In this document: piece after piece, positions 1 to 8,945 of the stretch
Layout of the letters: each line of letters opens with the position of its first letter
Position numbering within the stretch: the first letter of the stretch is position 1
Source: an uncultured Clostridia bacterium
Lineage (GTDB): Bacteria; Bacillota; Clostridia; Oscillospirales; Ruminococcaceae
NCBI GenBank assembly: GCA_945923775.1
Contig: CAMELR010000002.1
Span: 131,837 to 195,836 of the forward strand
DNA length: 64,000 bases
Direction of reading: 5' to 3'
The notes under the pieces: model-generated
Database searches by the model: none
The model's input: the letters and a program-made list of their open reading frames with translations, nothing else
What the model was told of the DNA's origin: nothing
Made by a program: the position numbers and the translations under genes

Positions 1-1770
1 GACAAGCTCTACTTCAAGTCCATGAGCGAGAACACAGGTATCACACGTTCCGACATGGCTATAACCATCGAGGCGAACAAGGACGACAGGAAGCTGATAA
101 TCACCGATAACGGTATCGGCATGACCAAGGACGAGCTGGAGAACAACCTCGGCACTATCGCGAAGTCCGGTTCGCTGGCGTTCAAGAACGAGAACGAAAA
201 GACCGACGACGTCAACATAATCGGTCAGTTCGGCGTTGGATTCTATTCCGCATTCATGGTTGCAAAGAAAGTTACCGTTATCTCAAAGGCGTACGGCGCG
301 GACAACGCCTACATGTGGGAGAGCGAAGGCGTTGACGGCTACACGATTTCCGAAGCCCAGAAGGACGGCCACGGTACTCAGATAATCCTCGACATCAAGG
401 ACAATGCCGAGGAGGAGAATTACGACGAGTTCCTCACTCCGTACAAGATAAAGCAGCTTGTGCGCAAGTATTCCGACTATATCCGCTACCCCATCAAGAT
501 GGACGTTGAGCATGAGAAGCTCAAGGAAGGCAGCAAGGACGAGTACGAAAAGGAGATCGTCACCGAGACCCTCAACAGCATGACGCCTATCTGGAAGAAG
601 TCCAAGAGCGAGCTGAAGGACGAGGACTACGACCAGTTTTATAAGGATAAGTTCTACGATTACGACGCGCCTCTTGCGCATATCCACACCAGCACCGAGG
701 GCACCGCGACATATACCGCTCTGCTGTATATCCCGTCAAAGGCTCCGTTTGATTACTATTCCAAGAACTTTGAGAAGGGGCTTCAGCTCTATTCCAACGG
801 CGTTATGATAATGGAGAAGTGCGCAGACCTCCTGCCTGACTATTTCAGCTTCGTAAGAGGTCTGGTAGACAGCGAGGATCTGTCGCTGAACATTTCCCGT
901 GAAATGCTCCAGCATGACCGCCAGTTAAAGCTCATCGCCAAGAGCCTTGAGAAGTCCATCAGAAACGAGCTGAAAAAGCTCCAGAAGAACGACCGCGAGA
1001 AGTACAGCAAGTTCTTCGACGCATTCGGAACACAGCTCAAATACGGCATTTACGAGAGCTTCGGTGCAAACAAGGAGAACCTTCAGGATCTGCTGATGTT
1101 CAAGAGCAGCTTCAGCAAGGAGTACACCACTATGGAGGAGTACGTCTCCAGAATGAAGGAAGATCAGAAGTACATCTACTTTGCAAGCGGCAGCAGCATT
1201 GCACGTATCGAGGCGCTCCCGCAGACCGAGATGGTCCGCGACAAGGGCTACGAGATACTCTACTTCACAGATCATGTAGACGAATTCACCATGCAGATGA
1301 TGCACGACTACAACGGCAAGGAGTTCAAGTCCGTATCCGCCGACGACCTGGGTCTTGAGACCGAGGCTGAGAAGGAAGAGATCAAGAAGGCAGAGGAAGA
1401 CAACAAGGCTCTGTTCGATTTCATGACCGAGAAGCTCGGCGGCAAGGTAAAGGCTGTAAAGCTGTCCCAGCGCTTAAAGACCCACCCGGTATGCGTTACC
1501 AGCGAGGGCGCTCTGTCAGTCGAGATGGAGAAGGTGCTCTCCGCAATGCCGGACGAGCAGGCTCACACCGCAAAGGCTGCGAAGATACTGGAGATCAACG
1601 CTTCTCACCCGATATTCGAGAAGCTCAAGAAGCTCTACGCCGAGGACAAGAAGGATACCGTTGCCGAGTACGCGGATATCCTGTATTCTCAGGCGCTGCT
1701 CATCGAGGGTATGCCGATCGAGGATCCGGTAGAGTTCACGAACAAGCTCTGCACCATCATGGCGGACTGA
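1..1770 (+). CDS. htpG: Molecular chaperone HtpG (Hsp90), 5' end outside window
   Basis: This is the bacterial Hsp90, a cytoplasmic ATP-driven dimeric chaperone. The frame is open from the first base (DKLYFKS precedes the first ATG at 22), so the true start lies upstream and roughly 35-40 residues are missing; 589 codons are visible. The GHKL ATPase motifs are present early on (DNGIGMT, then [13 protein letters not shown]), followed by the middle domain and the C-terminal dimerisation region. It ends in a normal stop and is followed by a bidirectional terminator. Identification is by motif and overall length. Nothing in the visible part looks damaged. Confidence 0.96.
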   Translation, partial: DKLYFKSMSENTGITRSDMAITIEANKDDRKLIITDNGIGMTKDELENNLGTIAKSGSLAFKNENEKTDDVNIIGQFGVGFYSAFMVAKKVTVISKAYGADNAYMWESEGVDGYTISEAQKDGHGTQIILDIKDNAEEENYDEFLTPYKIKQLVRKYSDYIRYPIKMDVEHEKLKEGSKDEYEKEIVTETLNSMTPIWKKSKSELKDEDYDQFYKDKFYDYDAPLAHIHTSTEGTATYTALLYIPSKAPFDYYSKNFEKGLQLYSNGVMIMEKCADLLPDYFSFVRGLVDSEDLSLNISREMLQHDRQLKLIAKSLEKSIRNELKKLQKNDREKYSKFFDAFGTQLKYGIYESFGANKENLQDLLMFKSSFSKEYTTMEEYVSRMKEDQKYIYFASGSSIARIEALPQTEMVRDKGYEILYFTDHVDEFTMQMMHDYNGKEFKSVSADDLGLETEAEKEEIKKAEEDNKALFDFMTEKLGGKVKAVKLSQRLKTHPVCVTSEGALSVEMEKVLSAMPDEQAHTAKAAKILEINASHPIFEKLKKLYAEDKKDTVAEYADILYSQALLIEGMPIEDPVEFTNKLCTIMAD

Positions 1771-1790
1771 CCGCATAACTGAATAAAATT

Positions 1791-1822
1791 ACAGGGCGGA
1801 GAATATCCGCCCTGTTTGTTTT
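1791..1822. terminator. Bidirectional terminator between htpG and the phosphoesterase
   Basis: A perfect 10-bp stem, ACAGGGCGGA with TCCGCCCTGT and a 5-base loop, has T-rich sequence on its right and A-rich sequence on its left. It can end both convergent transcripts. Confidence 0.85.
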
Positions 1823-1823
1823 A

Positions 1824-2672
1824 TTACGGTATTTGAAGTTCTTTCGCGGCGCGTTCCCACAGGGATTCGTCGGTTACCGGAATCCCGGTCTCCTGCGAGT
1901 ACTTTTCCACCAGCCGCACGGCGAGCACGGTGTAGTTTATTCCGGTTCGAATGGTTCCAAGAAGCCCCCTGCCCCATACCGCGCTTTTTTCCAGCAGCCC
2001 GGAGGATCTGAATTCCTCGGCGGTGCGCTCGATATCGTAATCCACCGAAATAATTTCCGGATTCCATTCGCCGTTGTAGGTCATGAATGCATACTGTGCT
2101 TTAGTCTGCTCGTTTACCGGCATTCCCAGCGCTCCGGGATTGACCAGCATTCTGCCCTCCCGCTTAAAAATAAACGGGATATGCGAGTGACCGCACAGCA
2201 TCAGCCGGCAGCCGTACTCCCCGAGCCGGGAGATCATGATTTCCGCTTCCCGGGTGTTGGTGTGGAACAGGTAGTTTATGCTGTCCGGGGAGCCGTGGCA
2301 CATTATGAACGGCTCGCAGCCGGGAAGCTCCGGGCGCAGCGTGAACGGCAGCGAAGCCAGCCAGTCGAGGTCTCCGCCGGTGAGATCCTCGTAGCAGTAA
2401 CGGAGTGCTCCGCATTTTGAGCCGTATTCCCACGCCTGCGGGGATTTCCGCTGATTTATCATGTAATCCTCGCGGTTGCCGCGTATCATAAGGCAGGGGT
2501 GAGTCTGCGAGAAATCCCGCAGGAACTCCACCGTGCGGTGCGGATAGGGGCAGTCGGTGACGTAATCCCCGAGAAACAGCCAGTAATCCGGCTGCCTGGA
2601 CTCAGCGTCGGCTATGACCGCCCTCAGAGCGGCGTAATTCGAGTGGATATCGGATAAAACTGCGAAACTCAC
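1824..2672 (-). CDS. Metallophosphoesterase (calcineurin-like, YfcE/Mre11-type fold)
   Basis: A cytoplasmic metal-dependent phosphoesterase of about 282 residues. The dinuclear metal motifs appear in order: D8xH10 (SDIHSN), GDxxxD (GDYVTD, near 35), GNRED near 65, and CGHSH later. The frame extends further upstream, but a GTG at 2672 preceded by AAAGGAG at 8-base spacing is the best start and places DxH at the N-terminus as in the family. It lies 13 bases after the TetR gene and is probably the last gene of the hydrogenase-sensor operon. Substrate is unknown; phosphodiesters or small phosphate esters are possible. Confidence 0.85.
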   Translation of the reverse strand: MSFAVLSDIHSNYAALRAVIADAESRQPDYWLFLGDYVTDCPYPHRTVEFLRDFSQTHPCLMIRGNREDYMINQRKSPQAWEYGSKCGALRYCYEDLTGGDLDWLASLPFTLRPELPGCEPFIMCHGSPDSINYLFHTNTREAEIMISRLGEYGCRLMLCGHSHIPFIFKREGRMLVNPGALGMPVNEQTKAQYAFMTYNGEWNPEIISVDYDIERTAEEFRSSGLLEKSAVWGRGLLGTIRTGINYTVLAVRLVEKYSQETGIPVTDESLWERAAKELQIP

Positions 2673-2685
2673 CTGTTCAGCTCCT

Positions 2686-3282
2686 TTATTTGAGTATTTC
2701 ATGCAGCTTTTCGGCGGGAACGAACCCGCGGAGCCCATCGGTGGTCATTCTCCGCGCGATGTCGGTTATGACGTCCAGCGAGCCGGTGCAGCCGCTGTCA
2801 AACCACGCCGAATACAGTGACAGAACGCCGCTGACCGTGAATTCCGACAGCGCGTGCAGTGTCTGCTCGTCGTTCACTACGCACACGTCGCGCAGGGCTA
2901 TCTCGATAGCGCGCCGGAGCATAGCCTTGACGCGTCCGGTGCTGAAAAGCTCCGGGTTGAGCTTCAGCAGCTTCACGAAATATTCCTGATTGCTGCTTAT
3001 CAGCGCGCTTATCTCTCCGAGCACCGAGCCGATGTTGAATATGCTCGTGTTGCTGGTTTTCAGTATATCTGAGAAATCCGACAGCAGCTCGTTTTCGAAT
3101 TCGGTCACAACATCGGAAATCGAGCGGTAGTGCCGGTAGAACGTCTTGCGGTTGACCTGCGCCCGGGCGGAAAGCTCCGATATCGTGATGTCGGAAAGCT
3201 CCTTCTCGGATAACAGGGATATCAGCGCGCTACGTATGGTCTGGCGGGTCTTTATGACCCTCAGATCGGTGGGGTTTGACAT
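2686..3282 (-). CDS. TetR/AcrR family transcriptional regulator
   Basis: A 198-residue DNA-binding regulator. The N-terminal third has the TetR helix-turn-helix pattern (ITISELSARAQVNRKTFYRHY, about 32-52); the rest is a helical ligand-binding/dimerisation domain of the small Firmicutes type. It starts 11 bases after the stop of the upstream iron-sulfur chemoreceptor gene and is followed 13 bases later by a phosphoesterase, so all three are probably co-transcribed. Ligand and targets cannot be read from the sequence. Autoregulation would have to act on the promoter upstream of the hydrogenase fusion or of rny. Confidence 0.85.
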   Translation of the reverse strand: MSNPTDLRVIKTRQTIRSALISLLSEKELSDITISELSARAQVNRKTFYRHYRSISDVVTEFENELLSDFSDILKTSNTSIFNIGSVLGEISALISSNQEYFVKLLKLNPELFSTGRVKAMLRRAIEIALRDVCVVNDEQTLHALSEFTVSGVLSLYSAWFDSGCTGSLDVITDIARRMTTDGLRGFVPAEKLHEILK

Positions 3283-3293
3283 TTATCCTCCTG

Positions 3294-5225
3294 TCAGTCG
3301 GCGGTGCGGAGAACGTCCTCAGCCTGATTTACAAGGTTGTCTACGGTGGAGGCTATCTCGGATACGCCGGACATCTCCGTGCTTATGGTGCTGCCCTTTT
3401 CGAGGGTAGCGGCGATGTTGCTCTGCATGCTGTTCATCATCGTCAGGATATCGGACATTCTGTCGTTGATGGTGGTTACTATGCCGTTTACATCGCTGAT
3501 ATTGCTGAACACCAGCTTGTTGGAGGCTTCAGCTTCGGTAACTGCGGTCTGGGAATGCTCCGCGAGGGAACGCACCTCCTCCGCAACGACCGAGAACCCC
3601 TTTCCGTACTCTCCGGCGCGGGCGGCTTCAATGCTTGCGTTGATGGCGAGTATATTTATCTGGCGGGCGATGTCGCTGATGTTGCGGGTCATCTTTGAGA
3701 AGCCTGTAACGCTTTCGTCGATAGCCGCCATTGATTCTATTATGTTATCGGTGAGGGTGTGGAGTTCCTTGACAACATCGCCGAGGGCAGCCGCCTGCTG
3801 GCTGTTCTGACCGTTCAGCTCGGTAATGCCGGACGTAGCCGAGGTAACTCCGGAAATGCTGTCGGTCAGCCGCGAAACGACTTCGCTGAGCTGCGTAGTT
3901 ATAGTGCTTATGCTGTCGTTGGTCTGGGCGATCTGCTCACGGCGGCGGTCCGCTTCATGAAGCGTGTACTGTGAGCAGGAGCTTGGCAGGCTGGTGCCGT
4001 CCAGGATAGCCTTCGCCAGTTCGCGGCAGGTTCGGAATCCGCATGCGTGGCAGTTGTAGTTGATTTCGGTGTCGGTGTGCTTGCCGAGGCTGTGCAGGAC
4101 TTCGTCTAACTGCTCCTCGGTGTAGGAGCGCTGCTCTACGCTGTGCGCGGTGTAGCTCCGCAGGAAGTCTGCAATGTCAAGCTCCTTGTCAAAGGCGAGG
4201 AACTGCTTGTCGCGGCCTTTTCTGTCCATTTTAACGCGGTTGTTGCGGTTGTACTTCTCGATACCGTTCAGGATACCGCTCATTCTGTACACGGAAAGCG
4301 GAGTTCCGATGGCGGGGCCGCTTCCGCAGCCGCGCCCGCAGGAGAGTACGTCGAATACGTCCGGAAGGTCGCGGGCGCCGACGGTGGGGTACTGTGCGAG
4401 TTCCTGATAGATATGTCCGGTGCCCTCGGAGGAGATGACGTTCAGCGATGGAGCCTCAAGCTCCAAGCACGCCTTGAGTCCGCCCGGTCTGGGGTAGATA
4501 GCGCCCATGATACCCTGCGGGCCGCTGAATTCGAATGCGGAGCGCTTCCCCTTCTGGTCGGCGAGGCGGAAGCCCTTTTCCTCGAGAAGCTGCCCGAGGT
4601 GCTCGAATGTGACGTTGTAGTCAACGACGCCGGTCATGCGGAATTCGTCCTGCTTTGCGATACAGGGGGTCAGGGCGGCGAGCTTTGCGTTGACGCCGAG
4701 GTACTTCCTGAGGTAGATTGCCGCGCAAAGTATCGGAGACTGCACCGGCGAGAGGTTAGGAAGCGCCTCCTTGCAGTACTTGAGCATATAATTTACGATG
4801 GCCGGGCAGGGCTGCGAGATGAGCTTCTTTCCGGGGTTCTTCTGGAGATATCTGATATGCGCCCATGTGCAGATATCCGCGCCGAAGGAGACATCGTAGA
4901 TGTCCTTTACGCCGTTGCTGCGCAGGAATTCCAGCACGTTGCGCCAGCAGCCGTCGAACGCCACCTTGATTGACGGCGCGACCAGCAGTACGACCTGCTT
5001 TCCGCCTTTGACGTCGTTCCAGAAGTCGGCAGTGTCGTCCTCGTATGTACGCGCGCCGTGGGAGCAGTCCTTGACGCAGGCACCGCAGCGGATACATTTG
5101 TCGGGGTCGATATTGTAGACGGTTTTTCCGTCCTCGGTCTGCACCGCCTTGTTAGCCTCGGGCGTCGGACAGGCGCGTATACAGGAGTTGCAGGAAACGC
5201 ATTTATTCGCGTCAAACAGTATCAT
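3294..5225 (-). CDS. [FeFe]-hydrogenase-like / methyl-accepting chemotaxis fusion protein
   Basis: A 643-residue soluble fusion with no membrane segment. Domains in order: two [4Fe-4S] ferredoxin motifs (C9, C12, C15, C19 and C44, C47, C50, C54); hydrogenase large-subunit C-terminal domain (about 80-310) with the cluster ligands C140 (QPCP), C188 (TPCIAK), C296 and C300 (SCGRGCGSG); a Fes-type [4Fe-4S] motif (C392, C395, C400, C417); and an MCP signalling coiled coil (about 430-640) whose hairpin tip reads EAARAGE near 533-539. The cysteine before C140 that passes protons in catalytic enzymes is proline here, as expected for a sensor rather than a producer of H2. The likely role is sensing redox state or H2 and signalling to CheA/CheW. 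The start has a GAGGAG site 9 bases upstream. Confidence 0.88.
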   Translation of the reverse strand: MILFDANKCVSCNSCIRACPTPEANKAVQTEDGKTVYNIDPDKCIRCGACVKDCSHGARTYEDDTADFWNDVKGGKQVVLLVAPSIKVAFDGCWRNVLEFLRSNGVKDIYDVSFGADICTWAHIRYLQKNPGKKLISQPCPAIVNYMLKYCKEALPNLSPVQSPILCAAIYLRKYLGVNAKLAALTPCIAKQDEFRMTGVVDYNVTFEHLGQLLEEKGFRLADQKGKRSAFEFSGPQGIMGAIYPRPGGLKACLELEAPSLNVISSEGTGHIYQELAQYPTVGARDLPDVFDVLSCGRGCGSGPAIGTPLSVYRMSGILNGIEKYNRNNRVKMDRKGRDKQFLAFDKELDIADFLRSYTAHSVEQRSYTEEQLDEVLHSLGKHTDTEINYNCHACGFRTCRELAKAILDGTSLPSSCSQYTLHEADRRREQIAQTNDSISTITTQLSEVVSRLTDSISGVTSATSGITELNGQNSQQAAALGDVVKELHTLTDNIIESMAAIDESVTGFSKMTRNISDIARQINILAINASIEAARAGEYGKGFSVVAEEVRSLAEHSQTAVTEAEASNKLVFSNISDVNGIVTTINDRMSDILTMMNSMQSNIAATLEKGSTISTEMSGVSEIASTVDNLVNQAEDVLRTAD

Positions 5226-5251
5226 AAGTATATACTCCTCTGATTTTAGGA

Positions 5252-5290
5252 TAAAAAATGCGCTCCCGCAGGTATGCCGCAGGGAGCGCC
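5252..5290 (-). terminator. Terminator downstream of rny
   Basis: On the minus strand the stem GGCGCTCCC with GGGAGCGC is followed directly by ATTTTTTAT. Only about 30 bases separate it from the next start codon, so the downstream fusion gene must be expressed by read-through or from a promoter overlapping this hairpin. Confidence 0.8.
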
Positions 5291-5295
5291 GGTTT

Positions 5296-6894
5296 TTATT
5301 TCGCGTAATCTACTGCGCGGCTTTCCCGGATAAGATTGATCTTTATCTGACCAGGGTATTCCATTTCGTTTTCTATGCGCTTGGCAATGTCGCGGGCAAG
5401 AACCTTCATGCCATCGTCGGAGATAGCCTCCGGCTTGATCATGATACGAACCTCGCGGCCTGCCTGTATAGCGTAGGACTTCTCGACCCCGTTGTAGGAG
5501 CAGCAGATCTCCTCGAGCTTTTCGAGACGCTTTATGTAGTTCTCGTAGTTCTCGCTTCTTGCTGCGGGGCGGGCTGCGCTGATCGCGTCGGCCGCCTGTA
5601 CGAGCGCTGCGATTACCGTGCGGCACTCAACGTCGCCGTGGTGAGCCTCGATAGCGTGAATGACCTCGGGGCTTTCCTTGTACTTGCGGCATACGTCAAC
5701 GCCGATCTGTACGTGCGAACCTTCGATCTCGTGGTCAAGAGCCTTACCGATATCGTGGAGCAGACCTGCGCGTCTTGCAAGTGCTGCGTCAACGCCAAGC
5801 TCGCTTGCCATGATTCCGGCGAGGTGGGCTACCTCGATGGAGTGACTGAGGACGTTCTGACGGTAGGAAGTTCTGTACTTCAGTCTGCCTATCAGGCGGA
5901 CAAGCTCGTGGTTGAGGCCGTTGACATTGGTCTCCATAACTGCGCGTTCGCCTTCCTGGCGGATACGCTGCTCGACTTCCTTGCGTGCCTTCTCGACGGT
6001 CTCTTCGATGCGGGCGGGGTGGATACGGCCGTCCTGAATGAGCCTTTCAAGGGAGATACGCGCGATCTCGCGGCGAACCTGGTCGAAGCTCGACAGGGTG
6101 ATCGCCTCGGGGGTGTCGTCGATGATAAGGTCAACGCCGGTGAGCGTTTCAAGGGCGCGGATATTACGACCCTCGCGGCCGATGATACGGCCCTTCATCT
6201 CGTCGTTCGGAATAGCAACGACGGAGACTGCGGATTCAGACACGGTATCGGCTGCAAGTCTGGAGATGGCAAGGGAGATGTGCTTTCTCGCGATCTCGTC
6301 CTCCTCGTCCTTGAGCTTCTGCTCGTAGGCGGTGATCTTTACAGCCTTTTCGTGAGTCAGCTCGCTGTCTAACAGTGACAGCAGGTGTTCCTTTGCCTGA
6401 TCGGTTGTGAAGCCGGAAATGCGTTCGAGAGTTTCGACCTGCTCAGCTTTGAGCTGCTCAGCCTCTGCGATCTTCTCGTCCGCTTTCTTGTGCTTCTGGT
6501 GGAGCTGTTCTTCATAGCGCTCCATTTTGTCGGTTTTCTTGTCGAGGTTTTCCTCTTTCTGCTGGAGACGGCGCTCTGAACGGGAGAGTTCCCCGCGGCG
6601 TTCCTTCAGCTCGCGGTCGGTTTCGCCCTTTAAGCGGCTGATCTCCTTTTCGGCGTCTGAGCGCATCTTGTAGATCTCGTCCTTTGCTTCAACGAGAGCT
6701 GCTTTCTTGCGGTCTTCGGCTTTTACGTTTGCTTCTTCGATAATGCGCGCCGATTCCTTCTCCGCGGATTCAAACTGAGCTTCCGCAGTTTTAATGCGGT
6801 GCTTCACGCCCATTTTGAAGCAGATAAATCCTGCTGCGGCTGCGCCGACGATGAATGCCGCAACTGCGATTATTACCGCTATTATTGGATCCAT
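5296..6894 (-). CDS. rny: Ribonuclease Y
   Basis: Membrane-anchored endoribonuclease that starts mRNA turnover in Firmicutes. The 532-residue length is typical. It has an N-terminal membrane segment (about 4-26), a long charged coiled coil (about 35-200), a KH RNA-binding motif ([10 protein letters not shown], 235-244) and an HD domain with the catalytic pair H380-D381 ([12 protein letters not shown]). The start follows AAGGAGGG at close spacing. The gene is preceded by a 600-base region with a strong minus-strand promoter and several hairpins, suggesting a long leader that may control its own message. No oddity in the coding region. Confidence 0.97.
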   Translation of the reverse strand: MDPIIAVIIAVAAFIVGAAAAGFICFKMGVKHRIKTAEAQFESAEKESARIIEEANVKAEDRKKAALVEAKDEIYKMRSDAEKEISRLKGETDRELKERRGELSRSERRLQQKEENLDKKTDKMERYEEQLHQKHKKADEKIAEAEQLKAEQVETLERISGFTTDQAKEHLLSLLDSELTHEKAVKITAYEQKLKDEEDEIARKHISLAISRLAADTVSESAVSVVAIPNDEMKGRIIGREGRNIRALETLTGVDLIIDDTPEAITLSSFDQVRREIARISLERLIQDGRIHPARIEETVEKARKEVEQRIRQEGERAVMETNVNGLNHELVRLIGRLKYRTSYRQNVLSHSIEVAHLAGIMASELGVDAALARRAGLLHDIGKALDHEIEGSHVQIGVDVCRKYKESPEVIHAIEAHHGDVECRTVIAALVQAADAISAARPAARSENYENYIKRLEKLEEICCSYNGVEKSYAIQAGREVRIMIKPEAISDDGMKVLARDIAKRIENEMEYPGQIKINLIRESRAVDYAK

Positions 6895-6904
6895 CTTTCG
6901 TTTC

Positions 6905-7115
6905 CCTCCTTCTTAATGATCGGCGGGAATAATATACAATTGTTGGAATGAATCTGCCGCCCATACGGAACGGCTTTTTCATCGCAGTGCTATGCTGCGT
7001 TAATCTTTTGAAACAGTGCTGACACTGAAAAATCATGGCAGACTGACCGCCGCAGTTCCCCCCGGAGCCGCGGAAGCCACATAGGTAACGGGTTCCTTTT
7101 ATTATATATTAGACC
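6905..7115 (-). ncRNA. Structured leader of rny or separate small RNA (candidate)
   Basis: This non-coding stretch can form several hairpins on the minus strand: CCGCGG with CTGCGG around 7050-7075, CAGTG-TCAG-CACTG near 7015-7028, and CGCAG with CTGCG near 6981-6998. A second -10-like TATAAT with a weak TAGACG -35 precedes it near 7100-7125. It may be part of the rny 5' untranslated region or an independent RNA. I could not match it to a known family; 6S RNA was considered but not shown. No protein-coding frame with a ribosome site is present. Confidence 0.35.
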
Positions 7116-7149
7116 GCCACTACGTCTATCATACATCTATACAATAGAT

Positions 7150-7200
7150 ATTAAAAAACGTAAGCTGCTCCTGCCGGGGTAGCCCCGTGCAGAAAAGCCC
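7150..7200 (-). other. Promoter-proximal hairpin with downstream U-run (possible attenuator)
   Basis: Just after the predicted start of the 7207-7235 promoter, the minus strand forms a GC-rich hairpin (CTGC-a-CGGGG-CTA-CCCCGGCAG, 7171-7192). It is followed 12 bases later by six T residues (7158-7153). The gap is long for a classical terminator, so this is either a leaky attenuator or a stabilising 5' hairpin. Confidence 0.35.
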
Positions 7201-7206
7201 ATAGTT

Positions 7207-7235
7207 ATTTTACTACATAATAACGAAAATGTCAA
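7207..7235 (-). promoter_or_regulatory. Sigma-A promoter reading toward rny
   Basis: TTGACA (7235-7230) and TAAAAT (7212-7207) are separated by 17 bases on the minus strand. The implied transcript would begin near 7200, giving rny an untranslated leader of about 300 bases. Confidence 0.7.
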
Positions 7236-7434
7236 GGGAAAAACCACTTGATTTTTACCAAAATGCACATGTTGAAAACGTAAAACCTGTTACACGATGT
7301 CGCTTTGCAGGGATAAAACGGCGCTTTTATGTACGCCGTATGTCGTAATTGCACAATAAACCCGCAATTTTTTTGGAGTTTTTTCTACGCCTGGCAATAA
7401 CCCGTGCCGTGCAGGGAAAAATTTGCTCAGACCC

Positions 7435-7463
7435 TTGCAATTATACTATTACTGTGATATAAT
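7435..7463 (+). promoter_or_regulatory. Sigma-A promoter of pyrE
   Basis: TTGCAA, a 17-base spacer and TATAAT with a TGa extension. Transcription would start near 7470, giving a leader of about 40 bases, too short for a PyrR-type attenuator. Between 7236 and 7434 I see only A/T-rich sequence without clear structure. Confidence 0.8.
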
Positions 7464-7508
7464 ATAAACAATGAAATATTATGCTCGCGGGCATTGGAGG
7501 AAAAACAG

Positions 7509-8165
7509 ATGACATATAAAGAGAGCTTTATCAAGTTCATGGTAGACAGCGGTGTGCTGAAATTCGGCGAGTTCACTCTCAAGAGCGGCAGACTTGCACC
7601 CTATTTCATCAACGCCGGCAACTACAAGACCGGCGCGCAGCTTGCAAAGCTCGGCGAGTTCTACGCTGAGTGCATTATGGAGAACGGTCTGAAGCCGCAG
7701 ACCCTTTTCGGGCCGGCTTACAAGGGGATCCCGCTTTCCGTTTCCGCATGCACAGCGCTCTACAACAAGCACGGCGTTGACGTTAACTACTGCTTCGACC
7801 GCAAGGAAGTCAAGGATCACGGCGAGGGCGGAATGTTCGTAGGCAAGACCCTTGAGGACGGCGAGAAGGTCGTTATCATCGAGGACGTTATGACCTCCGG
7901 CAAGGCTCTGCGCGAGGTTCTGCCGAAGCTCCAGAGCGCCGCAAAGATCGACATTGAGGGTATGATCATCACAGTTGACCGCATGGAGAAGGGTCTTACA
8001 TCTGATAAGTCCGCCGTGCAGGAAGTTTACGACGAGTTCGGCGTTAAGGTTTACTCCATCGTCACCATCAACGATATCATCGACGCTCTGGAGAACGACG
8101 TTATCCCGGGCAAGGAGTACGTTGAGAAGATGAAAGAATACAGAAAGGTATACGGAGTAGGCTGA
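7509..8165 (+). CDS. pyrE: Orotate phosphoribosyltransferase
   Basis: Converts orotate and PRPP to orotidine monophosphate in pyrimidine synthesis, in the cytoplasm. The 218-residue protein carries the PRPP-binding loop VVIIEDVMTSGKAL and the orotate-site FGPAYKGIPL. An in-frame TTG at 7494 would add five residues but lies inside the GGAGG ribosome site; ATG at 7509, 8 bases after GGAGG, is the start. It has its own promoter and is followed after 39 bases by a CofE-like gene, with no terminator between. pyrE stands here alone, away from other pyr genes. Confidence 0.95.
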   Translation: MTYKESFIKFMVDSGVLKFGEFTLKSGRLAPYFINAGNYKTGAQLAKLGEFYAECIMENGLKPQTLFGPAYKGIPLSVSACTALYNKHGVDVNYCFDRKEVKDHGEGGMFVGKTLEDGEKVVIIEDVMTSGKALREVLPKLQSAAKIDIEGMIITVDRMEKGLTSDKSAVQEVYDEFGVKVYSIVTINDIIDALENDVIPGKEYVEKMKEYRKVYGVG

Positions 8166-8204
8166 TAACTGCCTGTAATATCCGGGGAAATAGGGGAAAA
8201 CGAA

Positions 8205-8906
8205 ATGGAAATGCCTTTTCAGCCCAACGAGGGCAAGAATCTTGAGATAGATACGGATTACGGCAGGTATGCAAGATACCCCGTAAAGACCCACGTTATC
8301 ACAAAGGACGACGTGCTGGAGGACGTTCTCGACAAGTATGTCAGGGAATATATCCAGCCCGGCGATACGATAATCATGTCGGAGAAGATCGTTGCGATCT
8401 CCCAGGGACGTGCGTTCCCGATCGAGGAAATCAAGGTCTCCAGGCTGGCAAAGATCCTGTCGCACTTCGTTGTTAAGACGAAATACGGCATTGGTCTCGG
8501 AATGCCCGAGACGATGGAGCTGTGTATCCGCGAGGTCGGCAGAGTAAAGGTGCTGTGGGCGGCGTTCTGCGCTGCAATCGGCAAGCTGTTCGGCAAGCAC
8601 GGCGTATTCTACAATATCTGCGGAATGAAGGCGCGCGCTATCGACGGTCCGTGCGAATATACGCTGCCGCCTTACAACCACTACGCGAAGATGGCTCCGG
8701 ATAAGCCCGACGAGGTAGCCGAAAGGCTCACAAAGTACCTCGGGGTGGACGTTGTTATCATCGACGCGAACGATATCGGCGCGAACGTACTCGGCAAGCC
8801 CCGCAAGGACATGCCCGACGAGTTTCCGATACAGGCGTTCAAGGATAATCCCCTTGACCAGTGCTCTCAGCAGACGCCTATCGCGATCGTGAGAAAAGTT
8901 TCCTGA
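8205..8906 (+). CDS. Coenzyme F420-0:L-glutamate ligase-like protein (CofE domain)
   Basis: A 233-residue protein resembling the CofE/F420 gamma-glutamyl ligase fold: an N-terminal core with GDTIIMSEKIVAISQGR, then KTKYGIGLGMPETMELCI and the NDIGANVLG segment near the end. In methanogens and actinobacteria this enzyme adds glutamate to the F420 tail, but no F420 genes are seen nearby and most Clostridia lack F420. A related gamma-glutamyl ligation on another substrate is plausible. It lies between pyrE and a FliD-like gene at 39-base gaps on both sides, probably in one transcript. Function is not established. Confidence 0.75.
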   Translation: MEMPFQPNEGKNLEIDTDYGRYARYPVKTHVITKDDVLEDVLDKYVREYIQPGDTIIMSEKIVAISQGRAFPIEEIKVSRLAKILSHFVVKTKYGIGLGMPETMELCIREVGRVKVLWAAFCAAIGKLFGKHGVFYNICGMKARAIDGPCEYTLPPYNHYAKMAPDKPDEVAERLTKYLGVDVVIIDANDIGANVLGKPRKDMPDEFPIQAFKDNPLDQCSQQTPIAIVRKVS

Positions 8907-8945
8907 TAAGGTTACTTATAATAAAGTTTTTTAGGGGGTGTTTTT

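Noticed and set aside
5149-6372. Long open frame on the + strand opposite rny
   Set aside because: It lies wholly antisense to a clear RNase Y gene, has no ribosome site and encodes no recognisable protein; it follows from the codon use of rny.
7236-7434. Small gene or RNA in the left part of the pyrE upstream region
   Set aside because: No frame with a ribosome site, no clear hairpin with U-tract; a 12-base similarity (CAAAATGCACAT) to 13768 is A/T-rich and may be chance.
8907-8945. Sigma-28 promoter for the FliD-C-like gene (TAAAGTTTT present)
   Set aside because: The GCCGATAA half is missing at the required 11-base distance.
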